IMG/VR virus record: IMGVR_UViG_3300032286_000905
Span: 1 to 38,326 of that record
DNA length: 38,326 bases
Reading direction: 5' to 3' (one strand)
DNA from: a virus
How positions within the stretch are numbered: position 1 is the first letter of the stretch; each line of letters begins with the position of its first letter. Under the pieces are notes generated by a model. That model was not told the origin of the DNA. It saw only the letters and a list, made by a program, of their open reading frames with translations, and ran no database searches. Below, piece by piece: positions 8,736 to 18,133 of the stretch. The position numbers and the translations under genes are program-made.

Positions 8736-10223
8736 ATGATAACTTTTGAAGGTGTTTCAAGCAATTCCAGGGCATCTGGCGTATTCGTTGAAGAAAAAAA
8801 TGTCCAAAGAAGTTTTGGGAATTTAGTGGCTCCCCAAGTAATACTTATTCTAGGTCAATATAATTCAGGTAAAACACCAACCGACAACATACCTGTAAGA
8901 ATTTACAATAAGGAAGAAGCTTGGGATAAATATGGACGAGGATCATTACTTGCAAGATTATCTGAAAAAGTTTTTTTAGGGAATCAAGGACAAACCGAAG
9001 TTTGGACTTGCCCTATAGCAGAAAATGCAGCTGGCGTAAAATCTGTTGCGGAAGTAGATATTTCGGGTACTGCAAGTGCAGTAGGCGTATTAAGTATCAC
9101 AGTAGGCGATAGAATTATTAGTATCGCAGTGGCAAGTGGTTCTACGGCAACAGCTACGGCTACGGCTCTAGCGGCTGCAATAAATGCAGACTTAGATTGT
9201 ATGTTTACGGCAACTTCTTCAACAGGAGATGTAACACTGACATGCAGACATAAAGGTTTATTTGGAAACGATTATCAAGTATTTTTAAATCCAAGATCAA
9301 CCGATGCAACTCCAGCAGGTCTTACAATTTCCGTAACACAATCGGCAAGTGGTGCTACAAATCCACTAATTGCAACAGCTCTAGGAAACATGGGAGACAA
9401 GTTTTATACTGTTATTGTATCACCATTTAACGATGCTACAAACCTGACAAGCTTAGATACGGTCGGTATTGCAAGAATTGCCCCAAGTGTAAAACGTCCA
9501 TTTATTTCTTTTGTTGGAATAAACAAAAATAAAGCGGATTATATAACAGCTCTTGGAAGTTTAAATAGTCAATTTATTTGCACAATACCAACTTTTGTAA
9601 CACTATATACACCAAGTTTTGAATTAGCGGCTGAAATTTCTGGTAACTTTGCAAGAATTCAATTAGCTACTCCCAACAGACCAGTAAAAGAAATTGCTCT
9701 AAGTGGTGTATCATGCAAAGAAAATTTTGTTAATTTTACCTACTCCGAAAAAAATGATATTGTTTTAGCAGGTGGATCTACATTTAAAATTAGCCCAGAA
9801 AATCAATTAATCATAGGCGATTTAGTAACTACTAGAACAACTAACGCATCCGGTGGTTTGGAAGAAGATTGGAGATTTGCGGAAACAATTTCCAATTTGC
9901 AAACTAAAATTTATTCTTTGGATCAACTTTTTAATGGTTCAAAATATTTACAAGCAATAGTGGTTGACGATGATAGTATCACAAATCTATCGTATGTCGT
10001 AAGACCAAAATCTGTAAAACAAGATATTATTAAATTGATAGATGAACTATGGATGCCCTTAGCTCTCTCTAAGCAAAGAGAAGATATTGTAGAAAACTTA
10101 GTAACAGAAATTAATTCTGCAAATCCGACTAGAATAGATTGTTTCATACCTGACATTCTAGCGGCTGGATTACGAATTGTTGCAGTGAGATACGAATGGT
10201 CATACAGTGGAGGAAATAACTAA
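8736..10223 (+). CDS. contractile tail sheath protein
   Basis: A 495-residue sheath protein, which makes the virion a myovirus. The N-terminus (ASGVFVEEKNVQRSFGNLVAPQVILILGQYNSGKTPTDNIPVRIYNKEEAWDKYGRGSLLARLSE) is the standard opening of Mu gpL-like sheaths. The domain rich in Thr, Ala and Gly between about 105 and 210 is the protruding insertion. The C-terminal part (PTRIDCFIPDILAAGLRIVAVRYEWS) carries the strand that is exchanged between subunits. A good GGAG ribosome site precedes it, and its stop overlaps the tube gene start. Confidence 0.92.
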   Translation: MITFEGVSSNSRASGVFVEEKNVQRSFGNLVAPQVILILGQYNSGKTPTDNIPVRIYNKEEAWDKYGRGSLLARLSEKVFLGNQGQTEVWTCPIAENAAGVKSVAEVDISGTASAVGVLSITVGDRIISIAVASGSTATATATALAAAINADLDCMFTATSSTGDVTLTCRHKGLFGNDYQVFLNPRSTDATPAGLTISVTQSASGATNPLIATALGNMGDKFYTVIVSPFNDATNLTSLDTVGIARIAPSVKRPFISFVGINKNKADYITALGSLNSQFICTIPTFVTLYTPSFELAAEISGNFARIQLATPNRPVKEIALSGVSCKENFVNFTYSEKNDIVLAGGSTFKISPENQLIIGDLVTTRTTNASGGLEEDWRFAETISNLQTKIYSLDQLFNGSKYLQAIVVDDDSITNLSYVVRPKSVKQDIIKLIDELWMPLALSKQREDIVENLVTEINSANPTRIDCFIPDILAAGLRIVAVRYEWSYSGGNN

Positions 10224-10603
10224 TGGCGGCAAGAGGCGGAGACGTAAGACAATATTTAATTTCAGGTCGAGAATTTGACCCCGTTGGAGGATCATCCCCT
10301 ACTATAATTTTAGCAGGTTATATAAATGAAAACCTTCCAACTGGAAACGGAAAAATTCATACTATGGCTAAAAGAAAATTGGGTGGATTTGACGGTGGTG
10401 TAATTTCTTTAGATGCAACCAGAAAGGATCAAGAATTTATTCAAAATCTTATAAATGGTCAAAATGCTTTCAATGTTTCCGTAACACTGGCAAGCGGTAA
10501 GACATATTCAGGATCTGGAAAAATTGAAGGTGATGCAAATTTTAATTCTAATGATGGTCAATTTGAATTTGCTTTTAGAAGTGAAAAATTTGAGCAAATA
10601 TAA
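10223..10603 (+). CDS. tail tube protein
   Basis: A 126-residue protein immediately after the sheath gene (TAATG overlap), as in Mu (gpM) and P2. Tube features are the N-terminal REFDPVGGSSPTIILAGYINENLPTGNGKIHTMAKRKLGGFDGGVISLD and the C-terminal GKTYSGSGKIEGDANFNSNDGQFEFAF strands. It builds the inner tube around the tape measure. Confidence 0.85.
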   Translation: MAARGGDVRQYLISGREFDPVGGSSPTIILAGYINENLPTGNGKIHTMAKRKLGGFDGGVISLDATRKDQEFIQNLINGQNAFNVSVTLASGKTYSGSGKIEGDANFNSNDGQFEFAFRSEKFEQI

Positions 10604-10609
10604 AATTTT

Positions 10610-11038
10610 ATGAAACAAAAAATAAGCGAAGATATAGTAAGTATCACACTAGAAGACTTGGAAAATGAATTTGGTTCTATTCCAAGTCAAAACATAAAAG
10701 AAATTTTAAAAGACGTAATTGCATCGGGAAATTTGGTATATGATGAAAATAAATCCGAAGTGTACTACGAATTACAAAAACCGATAAAAAAAGAAAATGG
10801 AGAAATGTTTTCAAAGCTTAAATTTTACGAACCGACATTATCAGAAATGAAAGAAATTTCAAGGGGTTCAAAATTACAGGCAAACTCAAAAGGATTTATG
10901 GAGATTGATACAGATACCCAACGAAAATTAGCTATGAAAATGGTAACTGTTTTTAATGGAATACCTGATGGCTTGTTAGACAAAATAAAACGTAGAGACG
11001 TGGCAGTTATTGAGGCATTGTCCTATTTTTTCGCATAG
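10610..11038 (+). CDS. tail assembly chaperone, short form (gp41/G type)
   Basis: A 142-residue acidic and basic mixed protein placed between tube and tape measure, the fixed position of tail assembly chaperones. FYEPTLSEMKEISRG and the ending MVTVFNGIPDGLLDKIKRRDVAVIEALSYFFA match the Mu gp41/P2 E chaperone style. The last codons contain the slip site described separately, so most ribosomes would end here and a minority would read on. The ribosome site is weak. Confidence 0.82.
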   Translation: MKQKISEDIVSITLEDLENEFGSIPSQNIKEILKDVIASGNLVYDENKSEVYYELQKPIKKENGEMFSKLKFYEPTLSEMKEISRGSKLQANSKGFMEIDTDTQRKLAMKMVTVFNGIPDGLLDKIKRRDVAVIEALSYFFA

Positions 11039-11196
11039 AACCGATTCAAAATTATAGAAATAAAATATTATTGGTAGTGGATCGGTTCAAATGTGTAGGC
11101 GAAATACAAAAAATGAAATTATCAGATTTAGAATTTTGGTATCAAGGTGCAATTGATTTAATAGAGTCAGAAAAAAATTATATGAAAGAGGCGTAA
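10610..11196 (+). CDS. tail assembly chaperone, long frameshifted form
   Basis: Product of a -1 slip at 11026-11032: 141 residues of the short form followed by 54 from the -1 frame (RIEPIQNYRNKILLVVDRFK and on), ending MKLSDLEFWYQGAIDLIESEKNYMKEA at 11194-11196. The motif LxFWYxGAxxLIE is characteristic of the second chaperone of contractile-tail phages. The product of about 195 aa would bind the tape measure while the tube polymerises. The -1 segment also has its own ATG at 11113, but without a good ribosome site. Confidence 0.8.
11026..11032 (+). promoter_or_regulatory. -1 ribosomal frameshift site T TTT TTC
   Basis: The heptamer TTTTTTC lies in the phase X XXY YYZ relative to the chaperone frame (codons TTT at 11027 and TTC at 11030), three bases before the TAG stop at 11036. 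A slip of one base back places ribosomes in a frame that is open from 11014 to 11196. The same kind of site joins E and E' in P2, G and T in lambda, and gp41 and gp42 in Mu-like phages. Confidence 0.85.
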
Positions 11197-11199
11197 TAC

Positions 11200-12810
11200 A
11201 TGGCTAAACCAACACTAGCAACAGTTTTTACAGCCCAAGATTTCATGTCTCCCCAAATAAAAAAAATGCAAGATTCTGTATCTCGCATGTCTGACAAAAT
11301 TCAGGAAGTTAATAAAAAGGCATCTGGATCTTTTTTAAATCTAAAAAACGCTGCTATTGTAACACTAGGTGTTATGACTATCAATAGAATCAAATCCTTT
11401 GCAGAAGAATTTGCCATTACAGGCGATGAAATAGCAAAAACATCTTCAAGGCTTGGCATGACAAGCGTAGAATTACAAAGACTAAGATATGCAATGGGAC
11501 AACAGGGAGTATCATCCGAAACATTAACGCAATCTTTTGAAACATTAAATAAAAATTTAGGTTTATTGCAAACTGGACAGGGTGCTTTATTTTCTAAACT
11601 TAAAAAAAATAATCCAGAAATGCTTAAACAAATTCGTAATACAAAAAGTAATTCCGAGGCTTTTATGTTACTTATGGATGCCATGGACAAGACTTCGGAC
11701 GCAACAGAAAAAGCGGCTCTATCTACGATTGCCTTTGGTGGTGCAGGTCAGATGATGATCTTGGCTTCCAAGGGTGGATCTAAAACTATAAATGATCTTG
11801 GCAATAAGATGGAAAAATTTGGCGTAATATCCAATGAAGACGCAATAAAAGCAGAGGCTTTAAACGATTCTATAGACAATTTAAACAAAGCTTTTGGTGG
11901 ATTAGTTAATCAAGGATATGTACCTGTACTACAAAAAATGGAACCATTGATTACTAAAATGGCTGACTATATTTCAGAAAATAAAAAGTTTATTGCATTA
12001 GGAATAGAAAAAGCGTTAGATGTAATTTCAAAAGCATTTGATATTTTAAAAATTGGAATAGATACAGGTTTAATTCCTGTAATTATAGGAATGAAATTAG
12101 CTTTCGAGGCTGCTAAACTTGCAATAATTGCACAAACAGCGGTAACAACTGCCTATACTGTAATACAATCAATATTAGATGTTGGATTAATTGCAACTAC
12201 TAAATTAATAATTGCTCAAAACGCTGCATGGCTTGCAAGCCCAATAGGATTAGTAATCGTATCGGTAGCGGCTCTATCATCGGTATTTTATTTGTTATAC
12301 AAAAACATAGAAACAATTGACGGATGGATTTTGACTCTATGGACAAAATTTACAGAAATGAATATTGTTTTAAAAATTCTTATAGGTTATTTAGCAATAA
12401 CAGGAATTGTCGCTTTGGTCGCATTCGCTCCAATAACTGCGACAGTTGTAGGGGTTATGATTGCAATTTATGCTTTGGTTAAAGCGTATCAATATTTAAA
12501 AAATAAAATATCAGGCGAACCAATAGAGACAGAAATCAAAGAACCAGAATTACCAACTTTACCCGGAATACAAAGACCCGAACCGATTCCAGGAATGGAG
12601 GCGATTGATAGAAAAAATTTACAAACCGCAAATAGCGGAATGCTTTTAAATCAAACTATAAATAGAAATAATAATTCAAATGTAACTGTAGATTTTAGAA
12701 ACTTGCCACAAAATGCAAATATAACTCAAAAAGGATCGGCTCCAAATATTAACATCAATAGAGGCATGAATATAGATCCATTTATCTTATTTGGTGGCGG
12801 ATTTAAATAA
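11200..12810 (+). CDS. tail tape measure protein
   Basis: A 536-residue protein. The N-terminus MAKPTLATVFTAQDFMSPQIKKMQDSVSRMSDKIQEVNKK is a common tape-measure opening, followed by helices (SLGMTSVELQRLRYAMGQQGVSSETL) and several hydrophobic segments between about residues 290 and 435 (SPIGLVIVSVAALSSVFYLLY, IVLKILIGYLAITGIVALVAFAP). The length is short for the family. With the usual relation of about 1.5 angstrom per residue, the tail would be near 80 nm. A good GAGG ribosome site precedes it. Confidence 0.88.
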   Translation: MAKPTLATVFTAQDFMSPQIKKMQDSVSRMSDKIQEVNKKASGSFLNLKNAAIVTLGVMTINRIKSFAEEFAITGDEIAKTSSRLGMTSVELQRLRYAMGQQGVSSETLTQSFETLNKNLGLLQTGQGALFSKLKKNNPEMLKQIRNTKSNSEAFMLLMDAMDKTSDATEKAALSTIAFGGAGQMMILASKGGSKTINDLGNKMEKFGVISNEDAIKAEALNDSIDNLNKAFGGLVNQGYVPVLQKMEPLITKMADYISENKKFIALGIEKALDVISKAFDILKIGIDTGLIPVIIGMKLAFEAAKLAIIAQTAVTTAYTVIQSILDVGLIATTKLIIAQNAAWLASPIGLVIVSVAALSSVFYLLYKNIETIDGWILTLWTKFTEMNIVLKILIGYLAITGIVALVAFAPITATVVGVMIAIYALVKAYQYLKNKISGEPIETEIKEPELPTLPGIQRPEPIPGMEAIDRKNLQTANSGMLLNQTINRNNNSNVTVDFRNLPQNANITQKGSAPNININRGMNIDPFILFGGGFK

Positions 12811-14117
12811 TGTCATACATAGATAGAATAGAACGTCTTACATATCAATCTCCAAAAAGAAAAACTTTTGATTTGGAATTTGACGATCTTGCAAGAAACA
12901 TACAAAGAAAAACGGCGATAAACGAATTTCCGTATCAAAATATAGCAAATGTTCAAGACTTAGGAATGGGAAATTTAAAAATTCCTATTAGATGTTATAT
13001 TTCTGGGAATGATTATGATTTGGAAGCTGATAGATTTTTCAAAGCTTTAAATGAGCAAGGATCTGGAATTTTAGATCATCCAAGATGGGGTTCTATAGAT
13101 GTAATACCTATAAACATAACACAATCAGAATCATTTATTGACGGTCTAGGTAGGGCAATATTCGAAATTGAATTTGTAGAATTTTTCCCAGATGCAAATA
13201 ATTTTCCTGAAAAAATATATGCATTTTTTAAAAATTTATTTAAATTAATTACGGGAGTTATTGATTTTGTATTTCAATTAATAGATTCAATTATAACAAT
13301 AGAAACTGATTTAAGACGTGTAGGAAGAACAGGAAAAAGAATTGTAGGATCGGCAATTTCAGAAACAAAAAGAATTGAAACAAGATTAAAAGGTGTATCT
13401 CAAAGATTAAAAGAGGACATGAGAAATAATTTTGTTAGTTCTACTTTTGATCCAACAGTTAGATTTTCCGTAGATGGAAGAGAAAAACAAGATACATTTA
13501 ATAAAAATTTACGTGTATTTCAGGAATACATTGAAGACAATCCAAACATTGTAATTAGCGAAGCCGTAAAACAATTGAACAATTTAGCACGTTTACCACA
13601 GGGAGATAACATACCAGTATCACAAACTATTGCAAGTTATAATACTACAATAGATTACATAGATTCTAAATTTTCCGATACAAATATGAATGATTTTGAA
13701 GCTAATATTAACGGCTATAATGCAATTGCCTTTACATTAGCATTGTCCGAAAAATTAATAAACGCTAATTATGTAACAAGGAATGATTCAATACAGGCAA
13801 TTGATGTATTGCAAGAAAGAAGGGAAAAACTAAAATTAATATACGATAAAGTAATACAAAAAAATGGAAATTTAGATTATGATATATTAGTTCAAACTTA
13901 TAATACAATTTCTAATTCACAAAGACAAATTTTAAATCAATCCCTACAATTACCAACCGAAAAATCTATAATATTAGATAAAGATACATCTCCTATCGAA
14001 TTTGTTTATAGCTTAACAAACGACATAGATAGATTGGATGAATTAATGTCTTACAATAATTTGCAAGGTAAAAATATATTAGTAATACCAAAGGGAACAA
14101 GCGTAAGGTATTATTGA
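12810..14117 (+). CDS. baseplate/tail protein, Mu gpN-like (DNA circularisation N-terminal domain)
   Basis: A 435-residue protein. Residues 1-125 (RLTYQSPKRKTFDLEFDDLARNIQRKTAINEFPYQNIANVQDLGMG through FIDGLGRAIFEIEFVEF) match the Mu gpN family domain often named DNA_circ_N, a tail or baseplate hub component despite the name. The middle is hydrophobic then coiled. The last 40 residues (YSLTNDIDRLDELMSYNNLQGKNILVIPKGTSVRYY) resemble a LysM-like or gpX-like module. Start and stop overlap both neighbours. Confidence 0.78.
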   Translation: MSYIDRIERLTYQSPKRKTFDLEFDDLARNIQRKTAINEFPYQNIANVQDLGMGNLKIPIRCYISGNDYDLEADRFFKALNEQGSGILDHPRWGSIDVIPINITQSESFIDGLGRAIFEIEFVEFFPDANNFPEKIYAFFKNLFKLITGVIDFVFQLIDSIITIETDLRRVGRTGKRIVGSAISETKRIETRLKGVSQRLKEDMRNNFVSSTFDPTVRFSVDGREKQDTFNKNLRVFQEYIEDNPNIVISEAVKQLNNLARLPQGDNIPVSQTIASYNTTIDYIDSKFSDTNMNDFEANINGYNAIAFTLALSEKLINANYVTRNDSIQAIDVLQERREKLKLIYDKVIQKNGNLDYDILVQTYNTISNSQRQILNQSLQLPTEKSIILDKDTSPIEFVYSLTNDIDRLDELMSYNNLQGKNILVIPKGTSVRYY

Positions 14118-15283
14118 TGTCTTTTTATGTACCAGAATTTAAAATTGATTTAATTGAACCAAAATATGATGTATTAAATTTAAATACAAAGAAAAAATCT
14201 CCTTTAATTATTGAAATTAATGGTAAAGAATTTTCTGAATTTAATGCCTTAAGAGTGTCATACGCAATAGATTCAGGATGTGCGGCTTTTAGTTTTGATA
14301 CAATTTTTAATCCATCTAAGGGATTAAGTAATCAAATTAAACCTTTTGGAAATGAAGAAATTATAATAAGATACAAAAATAAAAGAATATTTACTGGGAT
14401 TTTAGAAAAAATTACAACAGGTTATTCCAATTCAGGAAGCAATATTAATATTCAAGGTAGATCAAAATCTGGAATTTTATTAGATACGCAAGTAAAAGGA
14501 AGTCAACTTGCAAATTCAACTATTGAAGGATTATCACAATATTTAAATTTTACAAATACTTTAGAAGAAACAAAAACTATATATCCCTTATTCGATTGGA
14601 ATTCTGGGGATAATGCTTTTGATATTTTATCAAAATACGCAGCTCAAAAAGGTTTTTGGGCTGTTCCTAGGTTTGACGGATCACTTGAATTTATAAATTT
14701 TAATAAATTAACCGATCCTCAAATTAGCATTCAGGACGGAAAAGAAAATGTTTTGAGTATTACAGCTACATACGACATAACAAAAAGATTTTCTGAATAT
14801 GTAGGATTTAAAAAAGGAATTGCACAAAAATCAATATTTGATAATACAATTAATAATAGAGGAAAAAAGTTTTTTAGAACAGACGATAACAATGGAGATT
14901 TAGGGAAAGTAGCTGAACTTGGAAGATCAAAATCAATATCTGAATCAATGACATTTTCCGTAATACTGTCAACTTGGGAATGGGGCGGAAAATTATTTCA
15001 ACCAGGCATTTTGGTAAATGTAATCTCTCCATTAAATTTAATTTACAAAGAGTCTAAATTTTGTATCAAACAAGTAGATTTTACGTATGATATAAATTCA
15101 GGCTATATAATTGAATTACAATTATGTTTACCTTCCGTTTTTACATTACAAGATCCAGATTTAGAATTTTTCCAAACTTTTGAAGACTTAAACCTTAAAG
15201 ACAAAAATTTATTAAAACAAATTTTAGGTATTCCAAATAATGAAATGTATAAAAGTTCTTTGGAGTATTTTAAGAAATTATGA
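14117..15283 (+). CDS. baseplate hub protein, Mu gpP / gp27-like
   Basis: A 388-residue hub protein that links the tube to the spike. Typical stretches are FRTDDNNGDLGKVAELGRSKSISESMTFSVILSTWEWGGKLFQPGILVNVISP and VDFTYDINSGYIIELQLCLPSVF, which fit the phage late-control gpD/Mu gpP class. The ATG at 14117 shares its A with the preceding TGA. A TTG one codon earlier is possible but less likely. It is followed by the spike gene in the usual hub-spike order. Confidence 0.82.
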   Translation: MSFYVPEFKIDLIEPKYDVLNLNTKKKSPLIIEINGKEFSEFNALRVSYAIDSGCAAFSFDTIFNPSKGLSNQIKPFGNEEIIIRYKNKRIFTGILEKITTGYSNSGSNINIQGRSKSGILLDTQVKGSQLANSTIEGLSQYLNFTNTLEETKTIYPLFDWNSGDNAFDILSKYAAQKGFWAVPRFDGSLEFINFNKLTDPQISIQDGKENVLSITATYDITKRFSEYVGFKKGIAQKSIFDNTINNRGKKFFRTDDNNGDLGKVAELGRSKSISESMTFSVILSTWEWGGKLFQPGILVNVISPLNLIYKESKFCIKQVDFTYDINSGYIIELQLCLPSVFTLQDPDLEFFQTFEDLNLKDKNLLKQILGIPNNEMYKSSLEYFKKL

Positions 15284-15768
15284 ATATAATCAAAAACATA
15301 CTTGCTAGTTTTAAAAAATTTGCTAAAAATGATTATAATTCTCAGGTAGCAAAAACTTTAGAATATGAAGAAACTGTTAAGGAAGTGGAATTTTACCAAA
15401 CACCTGGTATCGTATCAGGACTAACAAGCTCGGATGAAATTGCAGTCATACAATTAGAAGGTGGTGGCTATAAAATTGGTATTGCAAGTAACAATTATAA
15501 AATTAGTATCTCAGTAACACCGGGACAAACTAAAATATTTTCAACCGATTCAACTGGATTAATAAAAAAAGCTGAAATAATTTTAGATACAAACGGAAAA
15601 ATTAAAATGTCAAATTCTACTCAATCAATAAAGGCAATAATAGATGAATTGATTGATGAATTAATTGATTTTAAAACTTTTGGAACACCTGCAAATCATA
15701 TGACCGATCCGAGTACGGTAGTAAATTTAAATTTAATAAAAACTAAAATAGGACAATTGCTATACTAA
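15280..15768 (+). CDS. baseplate spike protein, Mu gp45 / gpV-like
   Basis: A 162-residue protein with an OB-fold-like middle (EFYQTPGIVSGLTSSDEIAVIQLEGGGYKIGIASNNYKISISVTPGQTKIFSTDSTG) and a beta-helix-type strand repeat (AEIILDTNGKIKMSNSTQSIKAIIDEL). This is the Mu gp45 layout, though short, with no clear iron-binding HxH tip. The tip that pierces the outer membrane is probably formed by this trimer. The ATGA overlap with the hub gene supports coupled synthesis. Confidence 0.78.
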   Translation: MNIIKNILASFKKFAKNDYNSQVAKTLEYEETVKEVEFYQTPGIVSGLTSSDEIAVIQLEGGGYKIGIASNNYKISISVTPGQTKIFSTDSTGLIKKAEIILDTNGKIKMSNSTQSIKAIIDELIDELIDFKTFGTPANHMTDPSTVVNLNLIKTKIGQLLY

Positions 15769-15769
15769 A

Positions 15770-16009
15770 ATGCCATTATCTAAATCAAGATTAAAGGGAA
15801 CATTAAAAACCGAAATAATAGCTTTAAATACTTTGATGGCTGCATCGCCATTGTCTGACACAGATTATGCTGATAAATTAGCGGAATTAATAGCCAATAA
15901 AGTAATTGACGAAATCACAGGAAATGCTTTAATTCCTTCAGGTATTGCAGTTCAAGTAAACATACTAACCGGAACAGGATCTACTACAGGAACGGGAACA
16001 GTAACATAA
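15770..16009 (+). CDS. small protein between spike and gp46-like genes
   Basis: A 79-residue protein. The N-terminal half is helical (SRLKGTLKTEIIALNTLMAASPLSDTDYADKLAELIANKVIDEITGNALIPSG) and the C-terminus is a low-complexity Thr/Gly run (TGTGSTTGTGTVT). Similar small genes occur at this place in many phages with Mu-type baseplates. No function is known to me. It is tightly packed between baseplate genes, so a virion role is likely. Confidence 0.6.
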   Translation: MPLSKSRLKGTLKTEIIALNTLMAASPLSDTDYADKLAELIANKVIDEITGNALIPSGIAVQVNILTGTGSTTGTGTVT

Positions 16010-16437
16010 TGAGCGATTTGTATATAAAACCAACTGAATTTGGAGGCGAAGTAGAATACGACTCACGAAATGATTTTGTCTTAACGGATGGTTTATTTAC
16101 AGCGTGCTACATAAGTTTATTCAGTGAACCATATTGGGGAAATTCTATCATACCAGCAGAGGCAAGACTTGTATCTCAATTATCTCAATTATTTGAACGA
16201 CCAATTTCCTCTAGCACAAGAAACATTGCAATACGAACAACCGAAAACGCTTTAAATTGGCTGATAGAAAATGATATTGCTAGTGAAATACAGGTTGACT
16301 GCGAGATACAAAACGTATCAAGTATTTATATAGTAGTAAGAATTACAGAACCAAACGACAATATTCAAGAATTTGGATATAAATTAAATTGGCGTGGAAA
16401 TTATATAGAATTGGAAAGGAGAAATAATCTTGGCTAG
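16009..16437 (+). CDS. baseplate wedge protein, Mu gp46 / gp25-like
   Basis: A 142-residue protein, MSDLYIKPTEFGGEVEYDSRNDFVLTDGLFTACYISLFSEPYWGNS, the usual opening of Mu gp46 proteins, followed by TRNIAIRTTENALNWLIENDIASEIQVDCEI as in gp25-type wedge proteins. It joins the sheath to the baseplate. It lies directly before the baseplate J gene, the conserved order 46-47-48 of Mu. Confidence 0.83.
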   Translation: MSDLYIKPTEFGGEVEYDSRNDFVLTDGLFTACYISLFSEPYWGNSIIPAEARLVSQLSQLFERPISSSTRNIAIRTTENALNWLIENDIASEIQVDCEIQNVSSIYIVVRITEPNDNIQEFGYKLNWRGNYIELERRNNLG

Positions 16438-17515
16438 TATTCCAACAATCACAGAAATAAAAGAACAAATTCTTTCCGACATAGAAACGGCAACAGGTAA
16501 GACGGCTCCATTATTGCCAATTTCTGTTTGGAGTATAATTTCTACAGCCTTAGCAGGTGCTTTATATTTAATTTATAAATACATAGATTATACTAGAAGA
16601 CAGATATTTGTATCTACGGCTGATTATGAAGGATTAATTTTAAAGGGTCAAGAATATGGTTTATTCCCTAACGTATCGCAAGAATGGAGAGGTACGGCAA
16701 GTATCACAGGCACAAACGGAACAAATATACCAATTGGAAAAATTTATACTAGGGGAAATTTTGCGTATCAAGTAACTGTTTTGGCTACAATTTCTAGTGG
16801 ATCGGCAACTTTACAATTAGAAAGTCTTACAAGTGGATCAGAACCTAACTTAATAGCAACCGACATATTAACTGAATCAAATCCGACTGTAGGATTAAGT
16901 TCTACAATTACAATTGCAAGTATCACACAATCAGGAAGAGATGAAGAATCAATTGAAAATTTTAGAAATCGTATTTCAGTAAGACAAAAATTTCCTCCAC
17001 AGGGTGGATCAGTAAACGATTACATTATATGGACATTGGAAGTGCCAGGTATTGCGGAGGCTTTTCCGTTTCTTGACTCACCAGGTATTATTTTTATATA
17101 CCCATTGTTAGAAACATCTACACCTACAACAAGGATTCCAGATAATTCAAAATTGCAAGAAGTGGAAGACTATATAAATGATTATGAATTACGACCACTA
17201 AATTCAAATATCAATGTGGTAGCATTTACGGAAATAACTATAAATGTAGCTGTTTCAAATTTACAAGTAGATACACCTGCATTACGTGCTACAATACAAA
17301 GTGAAATTACAGATTACTTTTACCAGAGAAGACCATTATTATTTGCTAACGATCCTGAACCAAAAAATAATATATCCGTCTCGGAATGTATAACAATTGC
17401 AACTTTGGCAGGTGCGAAATCACTAGGAATTGTATTGACTTCAGCAGGTAAGACATTTCCATATTCTTTGGATGATGATGAATTAGCTAAACCGGGAACA
17501 TTTACATGGTCTTGA
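16430..17515 (+). CDS. baseplate J family protein, Mu gp47-like
   Basis: A 361-residue wedge protein. The N-terminus ASIPTITEIKEQILSDIETATGKTAPLLPISVWSIISTALAGALYLIYKYIDYTRRQIF and the GTASITGTNGTNIPIGKIYTRGNFAYQVT strand region are diagnostic of baseplate J. SGRDEESIENFRNRISVRQKFPPQGGSVNDYIIWTLEVPGIAEAFPF is the conserved core. The start codon is TTG at 16430, supported by AAAGGAGA just upstream and by the match of the N-terminus to the family. Confidence 0.9.
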   Translation: MASIPTITEIKEQILSDIETATGKTAPLLPISVWSIISTALAGALYLIYKYIDYTRRQIFVSTADYEGLILKGQEYGLFPNVSQEWRGTASITGTNGTNIPIGKIYTRGNFAYQVTVLATISSGSATLQLESLTSGSEPNLIATDILTESNPTVGLSSTITIASITQSGRDEESIENFRNRISVRQKFPPQGGSVNDYIIWTLEVPGIAEAFPFLDSPGIIFIYPLLETSTPTTRIPDNSKLQEVEDYINDYELRPLNSNINVVAFTEITINVAVSNLQVDTPALRATIQSEITDYFYQRRPLLFANDPEPKNNISVSECITIATLAGAKSLGIVLTSAGKTFPYSLDDDELAKPGTFTWS

Positions 17516-18132
17516 ATTTACTTAAAAGTTTATTTCCGAAAGGATCTCCATGGAATATTTTAGGGGAATTTGGAAAAGTTATAAACGGAATAAGTGAATC
17601 TATTAATAGAGTATATAATTATGCAATACTAACTTTAAATGAATCTGTAACTTTAACGACTACGGATTTATTACAAAATTATTTTGATGCCTTTGGTTTA
17701 GAAAATGATTTAAGTTTATCAATTTCAGAAAAAAGAAAATTATTGAATTCGTACTACATAGGGACAGGCGGACAATCTAAGATATATATACAAAATCAAA
17801 TTCAAAAAGTTTTTCCAAATATAACACTAGAAGAATATAGTATTAATACAAGTTCAATGGTCGGTTTAGGTATGACAGGACAATTGCAAACTGAAAGCTA
17901 TCCTGGATGGGTTCCGTTGGTTAATCAAGATGGAACATTTCCTATGTATCTATATAAAGTAATCGGAACCGTATCAAGTGTAAAACAATATTTAATTTTA
18001 CAAGATTTACTAAAACGATATGCACCATTAACACACCAACCAATATTTATAGATATTGATTTTTTATATATAAGCGGAATGGTAGGTGTAGGACAAACAG
18101 GAATTATGGAAGTAGGAAGAGAAGGAGTATAA
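17506..18132 (+). CDS. baseplate protein, Mu gp48 / DUF2313-like
   Basis: A 208-residue protein. LLKSLFPKGSPWNILGEFGKVINGISESINRVYNYAI is the typical start of the gp48/YmfQ family, which follows gpJ and carries the fibre attachment. The C-terminus has a GMTGQ-type repeat (MVGLGMTGQ and MVGVGQTG). It overlaps the gp47-like gene by 10 bases. Confidence 0.83.
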   Translation: MVLNLLKSLFPKGSPWNILGEFGKVINGISESINRVYNYAILTLNESVTLTTTDLLQNYFDAFGLENDLSLSISEKRKLLNSYYIGTGGQSKIYIQNQIQKVFPNITLEEYSINTSSMVGLGMTGQLQTESYPGWVPLVNQDGTFPMYLYKVIGTVSSVKQYLILQDLLKRYAPLTHQPIFIDIDFLYISGMVGVGQTGIMEVGREGV

Positions 18133-18133
18133 C

